Shown: one piece after another, positions 7,808 through 14,892 of the stretch
How positions within the stretch are numbered: the stretch's first letter is position 1
Layout of the letters: every line of letters starts with the position of its first letter
From: a virus
Reading direction: 5' to 3' (one strand)
IMG/VR virus record: IMGVR_UViG_3300037014_000029
Coordinates: 1 to 24,345 of that record
Length of the DNA stretch: 24,345 nucleotides
The notes under the pieces: generated by a model
Told to the model about the DNA's origin: nothing
The model's input: only the letters and a program-made list of their open reading frames with translations
Database searches by the model: none
Position numbers and translations under genes: made by a program

Positions 7808-8257
7808 ATGGCTTCGACTATCCCTAACCTCTGCGATGCGATTGTCACAGAAATCAACGGCGCGAACTTCGCCGGGATCGTGACGGCTAACGTCGTCGCC
7901 GAACGCGCTTTCGCGCCGAAGCGGAACGTCAACGAAATGGGCGATGACGTGAACGTGCTCGTTATCCCGAACTCAGTTACGTTTGATCGGCTATCGCGCT
8001 CGGTCGATACGAAGCGGGTCGTCGTACACGTCGCGGTTCAGCAGCGCCTGGCGTCGGACTCTGTTACGGACGTTGACGCGCTCATCGACCTGAGTCAAGC
8101 AATCACGTTCCTGTTCCGCGCCAAAAAATTGACCGGAGTCTCGGATATGCTATGGGTTGCCGGGGAAACTCCGACGATGTTCAGCGGCGAGCATTATGAC
8201 GAGTTCCTCGTCTTCACGGCGATCGTCGCTCTCACTTACCTCCAGACTCAAGGATAA
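7808..8257 (+). CDS. Tail terminator-like protein (gpU/minor tail type)
   Basis: A 149-residue mixed alpha/beta protein. An N-terminal helix (LCDAIVTEINGA) leads into strands with AERAFAPKRNVNEM, VLVIPNSVTFDRLSR and VVVHVAVQQRL, then a helix DVDALIDLSQAITFLFRAK and a final strand FTAIVALTYL. This is the layout of a phage family that I recall sitting between head connectors and tail genes and that is thought to cap the tail tube. The ATG lies 2 nt after the preceding stop, with AAGGA upstream (TTAAGGAACTAGGC). Confidence 0.55.
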   Translation: MASTIPNLCDAIVTEINGANFAGIVTANVVAERAFAPKRNVNEMGDDVNVLVIPNSVTFDRLSRSVDTKRVVVHVAVQQRLASDSVTDVDALIDLSQAITFLFRAKKLTGVSDMLWVAGETPTMFSGEHYDEFLVFTAIVALTYLQTQG

Positions 8258-8261
8258 TCCC

Positions 8262-9425
8262 ATGCCGGAAAATAACTACCTCATGTCGGTGCGGCTCGCG
8301 GGCGCTGGGGATAATTCTTCCATGAACGTCCGGGTAGTGAACGCCGACGAAATCGGCAACGCGCAAGAGGTCGCTGTTCTCCCGACTCCGGGCGAAGAAT
8401 ATCGCAACATATTCTTCCGCCTGACGACGGACAATTTCATTTACTACCTCAACGCAGCCGGAGATGGCTGGCTCGCCCTGGACACGGGGACGAGCGGCGT
8501 GACCAGCGTCAACGGCGACTCCGGTCCGGCCGTCACGCTAGACGCGACGGACGTCGGGGCAGATCCGGCCGGGACCGGCGCGCACGCGGTCGCGGCGCAT
8601 GAGCTCGCCTACGATCACGCGACGATGCAGTCGAACGCGAACGCTGGAGCTGCCTTCGCGAACGGAGCCGGAAGCGCGAACGGAGCGGCGACTTTGGACG
8701 GAAGCGCTAAGGTCTTCGCCGCGCAGATTCCGTTTGGGACGGCGGCGAATACCGTCGCGCAAGGAAATGACTCGCGCCTCTCTGACGCGCGGACTCCGGT
8801 CGGAACAGACCTCAACGCCACGATGATTTACGTCGGAAGCGCGGCGAACCTAGCGGCCAAAGTCTCTGTTTCCGGAGACGTAACTCTTGCGGCAAACGGA
8901 GCCGCGACGCTCGCGAACTCCGCGTCGAACGTCGGGTCATTCACAAACGCTAACATCACGGTAGACGCGAAGGGGCGCGTCACGGCGGCGGCGAATGGGA
9001 CGGGCGGCGGCGGTGGCGCAGTCACGTTCAACGAACCAGCTGCGGATAATTCGGCAGGGACACAAGCGATCTTCGACAGCGCCACGGTCGGGGAGTCTGT
9101 CGCGTTCCCGAACCTTCTCTACCTCAAGAGCGACGGTAAGTGGTGGCTTGCGGACGCGGACGCGGCGGCGAGCATGCCGGGACTCCGCATGGCGCTCGAA
9201 AGCAAGAGCGCCGATCAGACCTGTTCGATGCTCGTCGCCGGTCGCGTTCGGGATGATGACTGGGCATGGACGGTGGGCGGATTGATCTTCGCCAGCACGA
9301 CAGGCGGGGCGTACACCCAGACTGCGCCGTCCGGCACTACTGATATAGTCCAGATTGTCGGCGTGGCTTATCATGCCGACAAGATGATCTTCGCGCCCGA
9401 GGCAGATTCGTCGGAGATCCAGTAA
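8262..9425 (+). CDS. Tail-fibre-like protein
   Basis: 387 residues from the ATG at 8262, preceded by AAGGA; the frame is open upstream but that part overlaps the previous gene. Residues 1-75 form a head that starts each copy of the fibre (RLAGAGDNSSMNVRV). The middle carries shaft motifs common in phage fibres: TSVNGDSGPAVTLDATDVGA, FGTAANTVAQGNDSRLSDA, and SGDVTLAANGAATLANS, with FTNANITVDAKGRVTAAANG. A run of Gly at about 247-252 separates a C-terminal beta-rich knob with WAWTVGGLIFAST and VQIVGVAYHADKMIF. It is probably trimeric and part of host recognition. The gene overlaps the next by TAATG. Confidence 0.75.
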   Translation: MPENNYLMSVRLAGAGDNSSMNVRVVNADEIGNAQEVAVLPTPGEEYRNIFFRLTTDNFIYYLNAAGDGWLALDTGTSGVTSVNGDSGPAVTLDATDVGADPAGTGAHAVAAHELAYDHATMQSNANAGAAFANGAGSANGAATLDGSAKVFAAQIPFGTAANTVAQGNDSRLSDARTPVGTDLNATMIYVGSAANLAAKVSVSGDVTLAANGAATLANSASNVGSFTNANITVDAKGRVTAAANGTGGGGGAVTFNEPAADNSAGTQAIFDSATVGESVAFPNLLYLKSDGKWWLADADAAASMPGLRMALESKSADQTCSMLVAGRVRDDDWAWTVGGLIFASTTGGAYTQTAPSGTTDIVQIVGVAYHADKMIFAPEADSSEIQ

Positions 9426-10675
9426 TGGCTTACGCCAAGACCGTCGGTAAATTGGACCTCTACAACCTCGCCAAGCGCAACGGCGTGGCGATGCGGACGA
9501 TTGCCAAGTATATGCCCGCCCTCAACATCAACTCCGGCCTCATCGGCTGGTGGAAACTGGACGAGGCGAGCGGCACGTCTGCATACGATTCCAGCGGCAA
9601 CGCCATCACGGGAACACTGGTCAATACTCCAGCGTGGGTGGCTGGTAAGATTAACAACGCACTCAACTTCGATAAGGCATCGTATCGACATGTGACTCTT
9701 GCTAGCAACGCCGCGTTGGCCATGGCGTCGGGGAGTTTCACCTTTGCCGCTTGGATCAACCCGACAGCATTTGATACTGACGCTTGGCACGGCATAATCG
9801 GATGCGCTTCTGCCCAAGGTGCAAGTTACGGGATTGCCGACAGTGGAGGCACATCACGACGTATTAAGCTAACGAGAGTCAATAGTGTTGACTTTGCAAC
9901 AGGTACGCAGGCAATCTCCACTGGATCATGGCAACACGTTGCCGTCGTCATGGATCGGGCGAGAACCTCACTCACCTATTACCTCAACGGGGTGGCGGAT
10001 ATTGTCGCTTACTCTACGGAAGTGTTCGATGCTGGGATACAGTCAAACCGTATCGGATGTAGGTATCAGTCTGGCGATCAGCCTTTCGATGGCCAGATCG
10101 ACGATGTTCGCATCTACAACCGCGCCTTGAGCGCAGACGACATCACCGCGCTTTACGCGGTGACAGCGCCAAACTACATCGATGGTTATGCGGGGCCGCG
10201 CAGCTTGGAACGTATGCTCGCAAGTGGGTATGGAGGCGAGAGTGACTACTGGGGACAATGCATCACTCTCGCCAGATCAGTGACCATTACGAAAGCGAAG
10301 TTTGCCGTGCGAAAAATCGGAACGCCAACCGGCAACGTGACGGCGTATTTGTTCGCTACAACTGGAACCATAGGCACAGATGCAAAGGCAACTGGAAGCC
10401 CTCTTGCCACAAGCGGGGCAATAGCAGCGACTGCATTGCCGACAGACAACACCAGCCCATTGGTGGAGTTCACTTTCGCGACGCCTTACCTTGCATCAGC
10501 TGGTGGTATTTGTATCGCCATCGAACACTCCGTAAATGAATGGGAAAAGGTTATTATCCAAGTTGACAATACCTCGCCGTCACACGCAGGCAACGCAGCC
10601 TATCGTGATGGCAATACACAGGTTTGGACTGCTGCCAACACTTACGATCTAATTTTTGAAGTGTACGGATATTAA
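9425..10675 (+). CDS. LamG/concanavalin-like lectin-domain adhesin
   Basis: A 416-residue protein. After a 35-residue leader come GLIGWWKLDEASGTSAYDSS (39-58) and GKINNALNF, the standard first strands of LamG-like jelly rolls; the domain closes near 222-245 with DGQIDDVRIYNRALSADDI. Residues about 255-416 make a second beta-sandwich with a WGQCITL strand, TPTGNVTAYLFATTG and GGICIAIEHSV, like carbohydrate-binding modules that occur at the ends of phage tail proteins. The start overlaps the preceding fibre gene (TAATG). The most likely role is binding of cell-surface glycan at the tail. No enzymatic motif is seen. Confidence 0.72.
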   Translation: MAYAKTVGKLDLYNLAKRNGVAMRTIAKYMPALNINSGLIGWWKLDEASGTSAYDSSGNAITGTLVNTPAWVAGKINNALNFDKASYRHVTLASNAALAMASGSFTFAAWINPTAFDTDAWHGIIGCASAQGASYGIADSGGTSRRIKLTRVNSVDFATGTQAISTGSWQHVAVVMDRARTSLTYYLNGVADIVAYSTEVFDAGIQSNRIGCRYQSGDQPFDGQIDDVRIYNRALSADDITALYAVTAPNYIDGYAGPRSLERMLASGYGGESDYWGQCITLARSVTITKAKFAVRKIGTPTGNVTAYLFATTGTIGTDAKATGSPLATSGAIAATALPTDNTSPLVEFTFATPYLASAGGICIAIEHSVNEWEKVIIQVDNTSPSHAGNAAYRDGNTQVWTAANTYDLIFEVYGY

Positions 10676-10684
10676 GGAGTAACA

Positions 10685-11131
10685 ATGCTACCGATCTACA
10701 TTCCCGCAACAGGCACGATCATCCGGTCCTACTCGGAACGTGTCGTCGTCAATGGCGAAGTCTACGGAGGCACGGACTACGACAACTCTTTCAAGCTGGC
10801 CGAGATAGGCGCGGTGCCTATTACTATCGAAGCTGCGACCGAGGGTTATCGCGCCCTGACATGGGAAACTGTTCAGGTCGATGGCGAGTGGGTCCATCGT
10901 CCTGCCACTACGGAAGCGATCCCCGCACCGACCGCCGAGGAGAAGGCCGCAACGCGCCGTGCGCGATATATCACGGAGGCCGATCCGTTCCTTCACGCGG
11001 CTCTTGGGTACGACATCGAAGCGGCAGCGGAGGAAGATCCCACCGCCAAGGCCGCGATTGAGGCGAAGGCCGCGACCGCTCGCGCCGACTACCTCGCGGC
11101 GAAGGTGACGATCCGGGCGGAGATTGCCTGA
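10685..11131 (+). CDS. Probable tail-fibre assembly/chaperone-like protein
   Basis: A 148-residue protein immediately downstream of the two adhesin genes, with a strong AAGGAG 6 nt before the ATG. The N-terminal third is beta-like (TGTIIRSYSERVVVNGEVY). The C-terminal half is Ala/Glu-rich and helical, with RRARYITEADPFLHAALG, a segment resembling the end of phage fibre-assembly proteins (R-x2-Y-x2-E-x-DP-hydrophobic). The domain family is not securely recognised. Its stop overlaps the next small gene (TGATG). Confidence 0.5.
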   Translation: MLPIYIPATGTIIRSYSERVVVNGEVYGGTDYDNSFKLAEIGAVPITIEAATEGYRALTWETVQVDGEWVHRPATTEAIPAPTAEEKAATRRARYITEADPFLHAALGYDIEAAAEEDPTAKAAIEAKAATARADYLAAKVTIRAEIA

Positions 11132-11310
11132 TGGCGTACAAGCTCCCGAGAGAAATCGTCAGCCGATTTTTCATCCCGCTTCGCGTCGCGACGGAGCAGA
11201 GGAAGATCAAAATTCAGACAGGGAATCGTGCGCTAGGAATTCTGAAATCTGTTGACCCGACGTTGACTATCACACTGACACCGATGCCGAGACAGGATGG
11301 AACGCAATGA
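11131..11310 (+). CDS. Small hypothetical protein of 59 residues
   Basis: The ATG overlaps the stop of the preceding gene (TGATG) and the stop overlaps the next start (ATGA), so it fills an otherwise empty 175 nt exactly and is very probably translated. The product begins MAYKLPREIVSRFF and is basic, with a beta-like hydrophobic end (TLTITLTPMP). No family is recognised. By position between a fibre-assembly protein and a membrane protein it belongs to the tail-adhesin cassette. Confidence 0.6.
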   Translation: MAYKLPREIVSRFFIPLRVATEQRKIKIQTGNRALGILKSVDPTLTITLTPMPRQDGTQ

Positions 11311-11591
11311 ATCACGACGCGGCGCTCGTCAAGAATCACGAGGACCAGCTCAAGGAATTGTCCTCGCGGTCGCTCCCGACTTGGACGCGTGGCATTCTCG
11401 TCACCGCTATCGCTGCGTTGTTTGGATTATACGGCGCGGGCTTCGCCTACAACGCCGTGACGTACTCGACGAAGGATGAACTGAAGGATCTTCGACAGGA
11501 GCTCAAGGAAATGCGCGCGGAGATCCGGCAAGACCTCAAGGAACTGAGCGGGAAATTGGAACCCGCTTTCCAGCGGACAAGGGATAAATAG
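11307..11591 (+). CDS. Small one-pass membrane protein with C-terminal coiled coil
   Basis: 94 residues. One hydrophobic segment at about 26-50 (RGILVTAIAALFGLYGAGFAY) is followed by a strongly charged heptad region at about 55-85 (DELKDLRQELKEMRAEIRQ). The order membrane segment then coiled coil is that of inner-membrane spanins and some holin partners; XhlA-type proteins have the reverse order. The four-base overlap with the preceding gene indicates coupling. It could be a lysis factor placed among structural genes, or a virion component; neither can be decided from sequence. Confidence 0.6.
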   Translation: MNHDAALVKNHEDQLKELSSRSLPTWTRGILVTAIAALFGLYGAGFAYNAVTYSTKDELKDLRQELKEMRAEIRQDLKELSGKLEPAFQRTRDK

Positions 11592-11607
11592 AGCAAAGGA
11601 GAAAGCG

Positions 11608-12036
11608 ATGGGCTTCAAACTCGGAATGAATTGCAAGGCGTATTATGGAACTGCCGGCAACACGGCAAACATCCTGATGGACAACGTCAAGGACGTGACG
11701 CTGAACCTCTCGACCGGAGAGGCCGACGTGACGACGCGCGGTAACAACGGCTGGCGCGCGACTGCCGCGACTCTCAAGGAGGGCAGCGTCGAGTTCCAAA
11801 TGGTTTGGGACACGGACGATCTTGGATTTGTCGCGATCAAGGATGCTTGGTTCGCGGCCGGTCCTATCGCCCTGATGTTCTTGGACGATGTGGCCGGGAG
11901 CGGGTCCGGACTCGATGCCGATTTTGTCATCACGAACTTCTCTCGGAACGAACCGCTGGAGGAAGCCGTGACCGTGGACGTGACCGCGAAGCCGACTTAC
12001 TCGACGCGCGCTCCGACCTGGATCGACGCGACCTGA
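11608..12036 (+). CDS. Major tail tube protein
   Basis: A 142-residue, beta-rich protein with AAAGGAG 8 nt before the ATG. It matches a siphovirus tail tube family: GFKLGMNCKAYYG, DVTLNLSTGEADVTTRGNNG, WRATAATLKEGSVEFQM, LDADFVITNFSRNEPLEEA and TVDVTAKPTYSTR. Hexameric rings of it stack on the tape measure to form the tail. It lies before the completion and G/T chaperone genes, as V lies before G and T in lambda. Confidence 0.82.
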   Translation: MGFKLGMNCKAYYGTAGNTANILMDNVKDVTLNLSTGEADVTTRGNNGWRATAATLKEGSVEFQMVWDTDDLGFVAIKDAWFAAGPIALMFLDDVAGSGSGLDADFVITNFSRNEPLEEAVTVDVTAKPTYSTRAPTWIDAT

Positions 12037-12048
12037 AGCGGAGAGGAA

Positions 12049-12651
12049 ATGCCCGCAACCTTTCGGATCGAAAAAGAATTCGACAAGGTTCTGCGCGCGG
12101 CGGATCGTGCCAACGACTGGGCGCTCCGCCGCGCCGGGGCATACGTTCGGGGAATCGCGAAGCAGTCGATCGGTATTTCCCCTACACCGTCAGCGCCCGG
12201 GAAGCCGCCGAAATCGCGAAAGGGAAGGCTTAAGAAGTCGATCCTCTTCGCCGTGGATAAGAAGGGCGTCAATGTTGTAATAGGGCCGTCATCGTCTTGG
12301 ATCGGAAAAATCGGATCAACGCACGAGTTCGGAGGGACGGAGCCGCCCAAGAAATATAAGAACGTCAAGGTGGACGCCGGGGGAAATCCGATCACCGTTC
12401 CCGGAACGAACTGGAAGCTAGGGCCTGGAGGCTTCGGACCGATCGAGGTACAAGGGAACGGCTTCCGCTACGCGCGCCTGGTGCACATGAGGCAGGTCCG
12501 CAGGGCGCAGCGAATTGCGAAGGAGCACGTCCCGTCGCTTCGGTTCGCAGGCAAGGCGCGCAAGTATCCTAAGCGCGCGTTCATGCGGCCGGCGCTCAAC
12601 GTAACGCAAGATCGCTTGCCGGATTTCTGGTATCAGTCAGTACGCGGATAA
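12049..12651 (+). CDS. Tail completion / neck protein (HK97 gp10 or Z-like)
   Basis: A 200-residue basic protein. RRAGAYVRGIAKQSI, SAPGKPPKSRKGRLKKSI and VNVVIGPSSSW, then HEFGG and, near the end, KYPKRAFMRPALN are in the order typical of phage tail-completion proteins: a helix, then SAPGxPPxxRxGxL, a strand, HExGG, and PxRPFMxPAL. It connects tail to head. A GGAGAGG ribosome site is 2-3 nt from the ATG. In lambda Z precedes U and V; here it follows the tail tube gene. Confidence 0.75.
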   Translation: MPATFRIEKEFDKVLRAADRANDWALRRAGAYVRGIAKQSIGISPTPSAPGKPPKSRKGRLKKSILFAVDKKGVNVVIGPSSSWIGKIGSTHEFGGTEPPKKYKNVKVDAGGNPITVPGTNWKLGPGGFGPIEVQGNGFRYARLVHMRQVRRAQRIAKEHVPSLRFAGKARKYPKRAFMRPALNVTQDRLPDFWYQSVRG

Positions 12652-12682
12652 AAACGGACTGGAGAAAAAAAGGGAGGGCATC

Positions 12683-13183
12683 ATGGGGAAAGGATTCGCC
12701 GACACGGAAGGGAGAACGTGGGACGTAAGCGTCAACGTCTCGACGCTCGCGCGCGTCAAGTCGCTTTGCGGGGTCAATCTCCTGGAGGCAGTCGAGACGG
12801 GGTCAAAGCTCCTCGACGATTTGTCCGGAGATCCGGTCCTGCTGTGCAACGTGCTGTTCGCGATCGTCAAGCCGCAGGCGGACGCGCGCGGGATCACGGA
12901 TGAGGCGTTCGGATCGGCGCTCGGCGGCGATGCCTTGGCGTCCGCTACGGAGGCTTTCGTCCAGGCGATCATTGACTTTTTCCCGAAGGCCCGGCGCGAC
13001 GTGTTAACCCGCGCGTTCGACCGGGCGAAGCAGATCCTGACAAAGCGGGAGGCGGCGGTCGAGGCGAAGCTGGATCAGATTCTCGACGCGGCGGAGGCCT
13101 CGCTGGAAAAGCAGAGCGGCTTATCTGGCAAAGCGCCGGAATCTGCGGAGTCGATCCCGGAGGGCTCACTCTCCGGCAAGTAA
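12683..13183 (+). CDS. Tail assembly chaperone, G-type
   Basis: 166 residues, with GGAGGG about 5 nt before the ATG. The N-terminal part (DTEGRTWDVSVNVSTLARV, then GVNLLEA and DDLSGDPVLLCNVLFAIVKP, QADARGITDEAFG) fits a family of tail chaperones that coats the tape measure during tail assembly. The C-terminal 60 residues are a helical charged region ending in a Ser/Gly/Glu tail of low complexity. The -1 frame is open across this C-terminal part and codes for the front of the T-like protein, so this ORF is the zero-frame product of a G/GT pair. Confidence 0.78.
   Translation: MGKGFADTEGRTWDVSVNVSTLARVKSLCGVNLLEAVETGSKLLDDLSGDPVLLCNVLFAIVKPQADARGITDEAFGSALGGDALASATEAFVQAIIDFFPKARRDVLTRAFDRAKQILTKREAAVEAKLDQILDAAEASLEKQSGLSGKAPESAESIPEGSLSGK
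13105..13111 (+). other. Candidate -1 frameshift site for the G-T fusion
   Basis: The heptamer G GAA AAG lies in the zero frame of the G gene. It resembles the lambda site G GGA AAG in the A-site codon (AAG slipping to AAA) but has a mismatch in the P-site (GAA to GGA). From here the -1 frame reads straight into the conserved T-like sequence without a stop. Confidence 0.5.
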
Positions 13184-13188
13184 TCATC

Positions 13189-13401
13189 ATGGCCGAAGAG
13201 CGGACAAAGATGGAATGGGAAATCGCCAGTACACAGATGGCAGTCTTGGCGAACTGCAATCGCGATCCAAAGAAGCATGCAACACCGTTCAAGCCGAACG
13301 AATTTAATCCGCTGAAGCGGAAGAAGGAAGAAGTGATCCGGGATACGAAGGAAGGATTCCGGATGATGAAAGCCCTCTGGTGCAAAAAGGAGAAGAAATG
13401 A
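13189..13401 (+). CDS. Tail assembly protein T-like frame, expressed as G-T fusion
   Basis: 70 residues from the ATG, but the coding signal starts earlier in the same frame (from about 13112). Upstream in-frame codons read ERLIWQSAGICGVDP and GGLTLRQVIIMAEERTKMEW, continuing into STQMAVLANCNRDPKKHA and PFKPNEFNPL. AGxxGVDPGxLTLRxL-xMAExR and LANxxRDPKK-x-PFxPxxFxP are hallmarks of this T-like family. There is no Shine-Dalgarno before the ATG and it is in the -1 frame relative to G. The product is therefore best seen as the T half of a roughly 240-residue GT protein that bridges tube and tape measure during assembly. Independent initiation at 13189 is the less likely alternative. Confidence 0.72.
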   Translation: MAEERTKMEWEIASTQMAVLANCNRDPKKHATPFKPNEFNPLKRKKEEVIRDTKEGFRMMKALWCKKEKK

Positions 13402-13880
13402 AGAAGACTATCCTGCTTGTTTTCCTGCTCTTGGCCGCTTGTGTTCCGCTCTTCGCCGAAGAGCTTTCGCCGCTCATGCCGTCGGCCGTCGAAGCCGTGA
13501 TTGCGGATTCGGTCGCCGTCGCCGTTGCGCCCGCTCCTGCCGTGCCGTCCATCGTCGATCAGATCCTGACATACGTCAACAGCAGCGCAGGCGTGACGAT
13601 TCTCGGCGCGGTCCTCGTTTTCATTCTCGGCAAATTATTCCAGAAGAAGCCGGAATGGAAGCTAGTTTACGAAAAGTATTTCCCAATAATCATGCGCGGA
13701 GTCAAGTATGCGGAGAAGACGATTCCGAACAATGCACCTAATACCGCACTCGCTCGCGCCGATGCCGCTTTGAGGTTCATCATCGACCTGGAGCCGAAGC
13801 TCGCCCGTATTTCGCCGACCGTGCTCGTACAAGCTATCACTATGGTTCACGCGGCCGCAGAGACGAACGAGAACATCTAG
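13398..13880 (+). CDS. Holin-like secreted/membrane protein
   Basis: 160 residues; the ATG at 13398 overlaps the T stop (ATGA) and has AAGGAG upstream. A signal sequence (MKKTILLVFLLLAAC) carries a lipobox-like LAAC at 12-15, but LFA-EE at 18-22 also suits signal peptidase I. Residues about 21-55 are Ala/Pro/Val-rich. A transmembrane segment (GVTILGAVLVFILGKLF) spans about 65-81, followed by a basic KKPEWK and a helical soluble end with MRGVKYAEKTIPNNAPNT and DAALRFIID. The tail of this kind (one helix after the membrane segment with VKYAE) recalls some phage holins, but the family is not certain. Confidence 0.5.
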   Translation: MKKTILLVFLLLAACVPLFAEELSPLMPSAVEAVIADSVAVAVAPAPAVPSIVDQILTYVNSSAGVTILGAVLVFILGKLFQKKPEWKLVYEKYFPIIMRGVKYAEKTIPNNAPNTALARADAALRFIIDLEPKLARISPTVLVQAITMVHAAAETNENI

Positions 13881-13890
13881 GGGGGAACCC

Positions 13891-14052
13891 ATGGGAACTA
13901 TTGGAGCTCTGCTTCTTCAGGTCATTCTCGGGATCTTCAAGACGATCTTCGGGACCGACAATCCATGCGAGACGGAGGTGAGAAATGCGAAGCCTGAAAT
14001 CCCTTTGCCTGCTCGTCCTGACGCTGACCTTCTGCGCGAGCTAGGATTATAA
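13891..14052 (+). CDS. Small membrane-associated protein, 53 residues, with a nested micro-ORF
   Basis: GGGGGGA precedes the ATG by 4 nt. The product opens with an amphipathic to hydrophobic helix (MGTIGALLLQVILGIFKTIF) and continues with a Pro/Glu-rich tail that contains TEVRNAKPEIPLPARPDAD. It ends one base before the HNH-type gene begins. A second reading frame (+1) inside it encodes a lipoprotein-like signal peptide. No family is recognised. The layout resembles nested spanin genes (Rz/Rz1), but the length is too short for a standard Rz. Confidence 0.5.
   Translation: MGTIGALLLQVILGIFKTIFGTDNPCETEVRNAKPEIPLPARPDADLLRELGL
13974..13981 (+). promoter_or_regulatory. Exceptionally strong Shine-Dalgarno for a 19-residue micro-ORF
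   Basis: GGAGGTGA matches the 16S anti-Shine-Dalgarno over 8 consecutive bases. The GGAGG core is 6 nt from the ATG at 13985. No other site in the window is this complete, yet the ORF it serves is only 19 codons long, which argues that this ORF is, or was, well translated. Confidence 0.65.
13985..14044 (+). CDS. 19-residue lipoprotein-like micro-ORF, possibly a truncated gene
   Basis: The product MRSLKSLCLLVLTLTFCAS is a signal peptide with positive N-terminus, hydrophobic core and a Cys preceded by LTF, then stops two residues after the Cys. It is nested in the +1 frame of the 53-residue gene. It may be a complete micro-lipoprotein, or the 5' remnant of an outer-membrane lipoprotein gene interrupted by the homing endonuclease gene that begins 10 nt downstream. 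The lipobox is atypical because Phe at -1 is unusual, so lipid modification is uncertain. Confidence 0.4.
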   Translation: MRSLKSLCLLVLTLTFCAS

Positions 14053-14053
14053 T

Positions 14054-14602
14054 ATGCGCCGGTTTAGACCGAAGGCTTGCGTTCATTGTGGGAAAGAATT
14101 TACGCCGCGTTCGCGCACGCACGCATGGTGTGAGGATGCAGAGTGCCAACGGGTCAAGAACGCATACCAAAAAGAAGAGCGCAAAGCGTTCTTTAAACGG
14201 CGCGCGAAAAATCCTGAGTACATACGCAAGCAGAAGGAATGGTATAAAAAGAATACGCATCGACACAAGCAATACAGAGAGAATATGAACCGGGACCATC
14301 CGGCAAAGTGGATACTCGGGAACGCGAAGACGCGGGCGAAAATGTTCGGCCTAGAGTTCAGCATCTCGGAAAAGGATATTTCGATACCTAATACATGTCC
14401 TGTCCTCGGAATTCCCCTTCGTAGAGGGAAAGGAAGACAAGAAGATGGATCTCCATCGATTGATCGGATTCTCCCGTCAATCGGTTACGTTCGCGGGAAT
14501 ATCGTTGTAGTGAGCGCGTTAGCAAACAGAATCAAGAACAGTGCGACAGTAGAACAGATTCAAGCCGTAGCTGATTTTTATAGAAAGCTGGTGACGAAAT
14601 GA
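14054..14602 (+). CDS. HNH-type homing endonuclease-like protein
   Basis: About 182 residues. An N-terminal zinc finger with Cys9-x2-Cys12 and Cys26-x4-Cys31 is followed by a long basic helix. The C-terminal half carries CPVLGIPL, then SPSIDRI with GYVRGNIVVVSALANRIKNSAT, the signature of phage HNH/endonuclease VII-like homing enzymes (SxDRIDxxxGYxxGNxxxxSxxANxMKxxAT). An obvious first catalytic His is not seen, so activity is unproven. The gene is visibly richer in A and T than its neighbours, has only a weak GGA upstream of its ATG, and overlaps the next gene by ATGA. All of this fits a mobile insertion between structural and lysis-like genes. Confidence 0.75.
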   Translation: MRRFRPKACVHCGKEFTPRSRTHAWCEDAECQRVKNAYQKEERKAFFKRRAKNPEYIRKQKEWYKKNTHRHKQYRENMNRDHPAKWILGNAKTRAKMFGLEFSISEKDISIPNTCPVLGIPLRRGKGRQEDGSPSIDRILPSIGYVRGNIVVVSALANRIKNSATVEQIQAVADFYRKLVTK

Positions 14603-14883
14603 GAAAATACTTTTTCATCGCGGTCTATTCGGTCGTTCTCGTAGCCGGATGCGATGTTACTCTAGGACCGAAAACCCGACAGGTCTACACGATCGTGCAT
14701 CCGGGGAAGCCGCTCCAGATTGTGAAGAACCAAGTCGTGACCGCGCGCGTCCTGGACGGCGGCACGGACGCGCCTGTCCTCCAAGACGTCGGGGGATGGA
14801 TCGTGATGCCGATCGAACACTTCGACGCGCTCAAGCGCGCGGCGAAGATCGCGGCTCCGCTCAGCCCGAGCGAAGTAAAGTAA
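14599..14883 (+). CDS. Phage lipoprotein
   Basis: 94 residues with a classical lipoprotein signal: MRKYFFIAVYSVVLVAGC, lipobox VAGC with Cys18. The mature part (VTLGPKTRQVYTIVHPG, VVTARVLDGG, GGWIVMP) is beta-like and ends in a short helical tail. The start overlaps the stop of the endonuclease gene, which is AT-rich and probably recently arrived, and the tape measure gene follows 9 nt after its stop. It might be an outer-membrane spanin or a superinfection-exclusion lipoprotein; no direct evidence decides. Confidence 0.62.
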   Translation: MRKYFFIAVYSVVLVAGCDVTLGPKTRQVYTIVHPGKPLQIVKNQVVTARVLDGGTDAPVLQDVGGWIVMPIEHFDALKRAAKIAAPLSPSEVK

Positions 14884-14892
14884 GGAGAACGC

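Noticed and set aside
8262-10675. Diversity-generating retroelement target in the fibre/lectin genes
   Set aside because: No reverse transcriptase, no template repeat and no adenine-biased variable copy could be found in the window.
12976-12982. CTTTTTC as frameshift site of the G gene
   Set aside because: It would lead into more than 100 nt of low-complexity Gly/Arg codons before the conserved T motif starts, so the later site at 13105 fits better.
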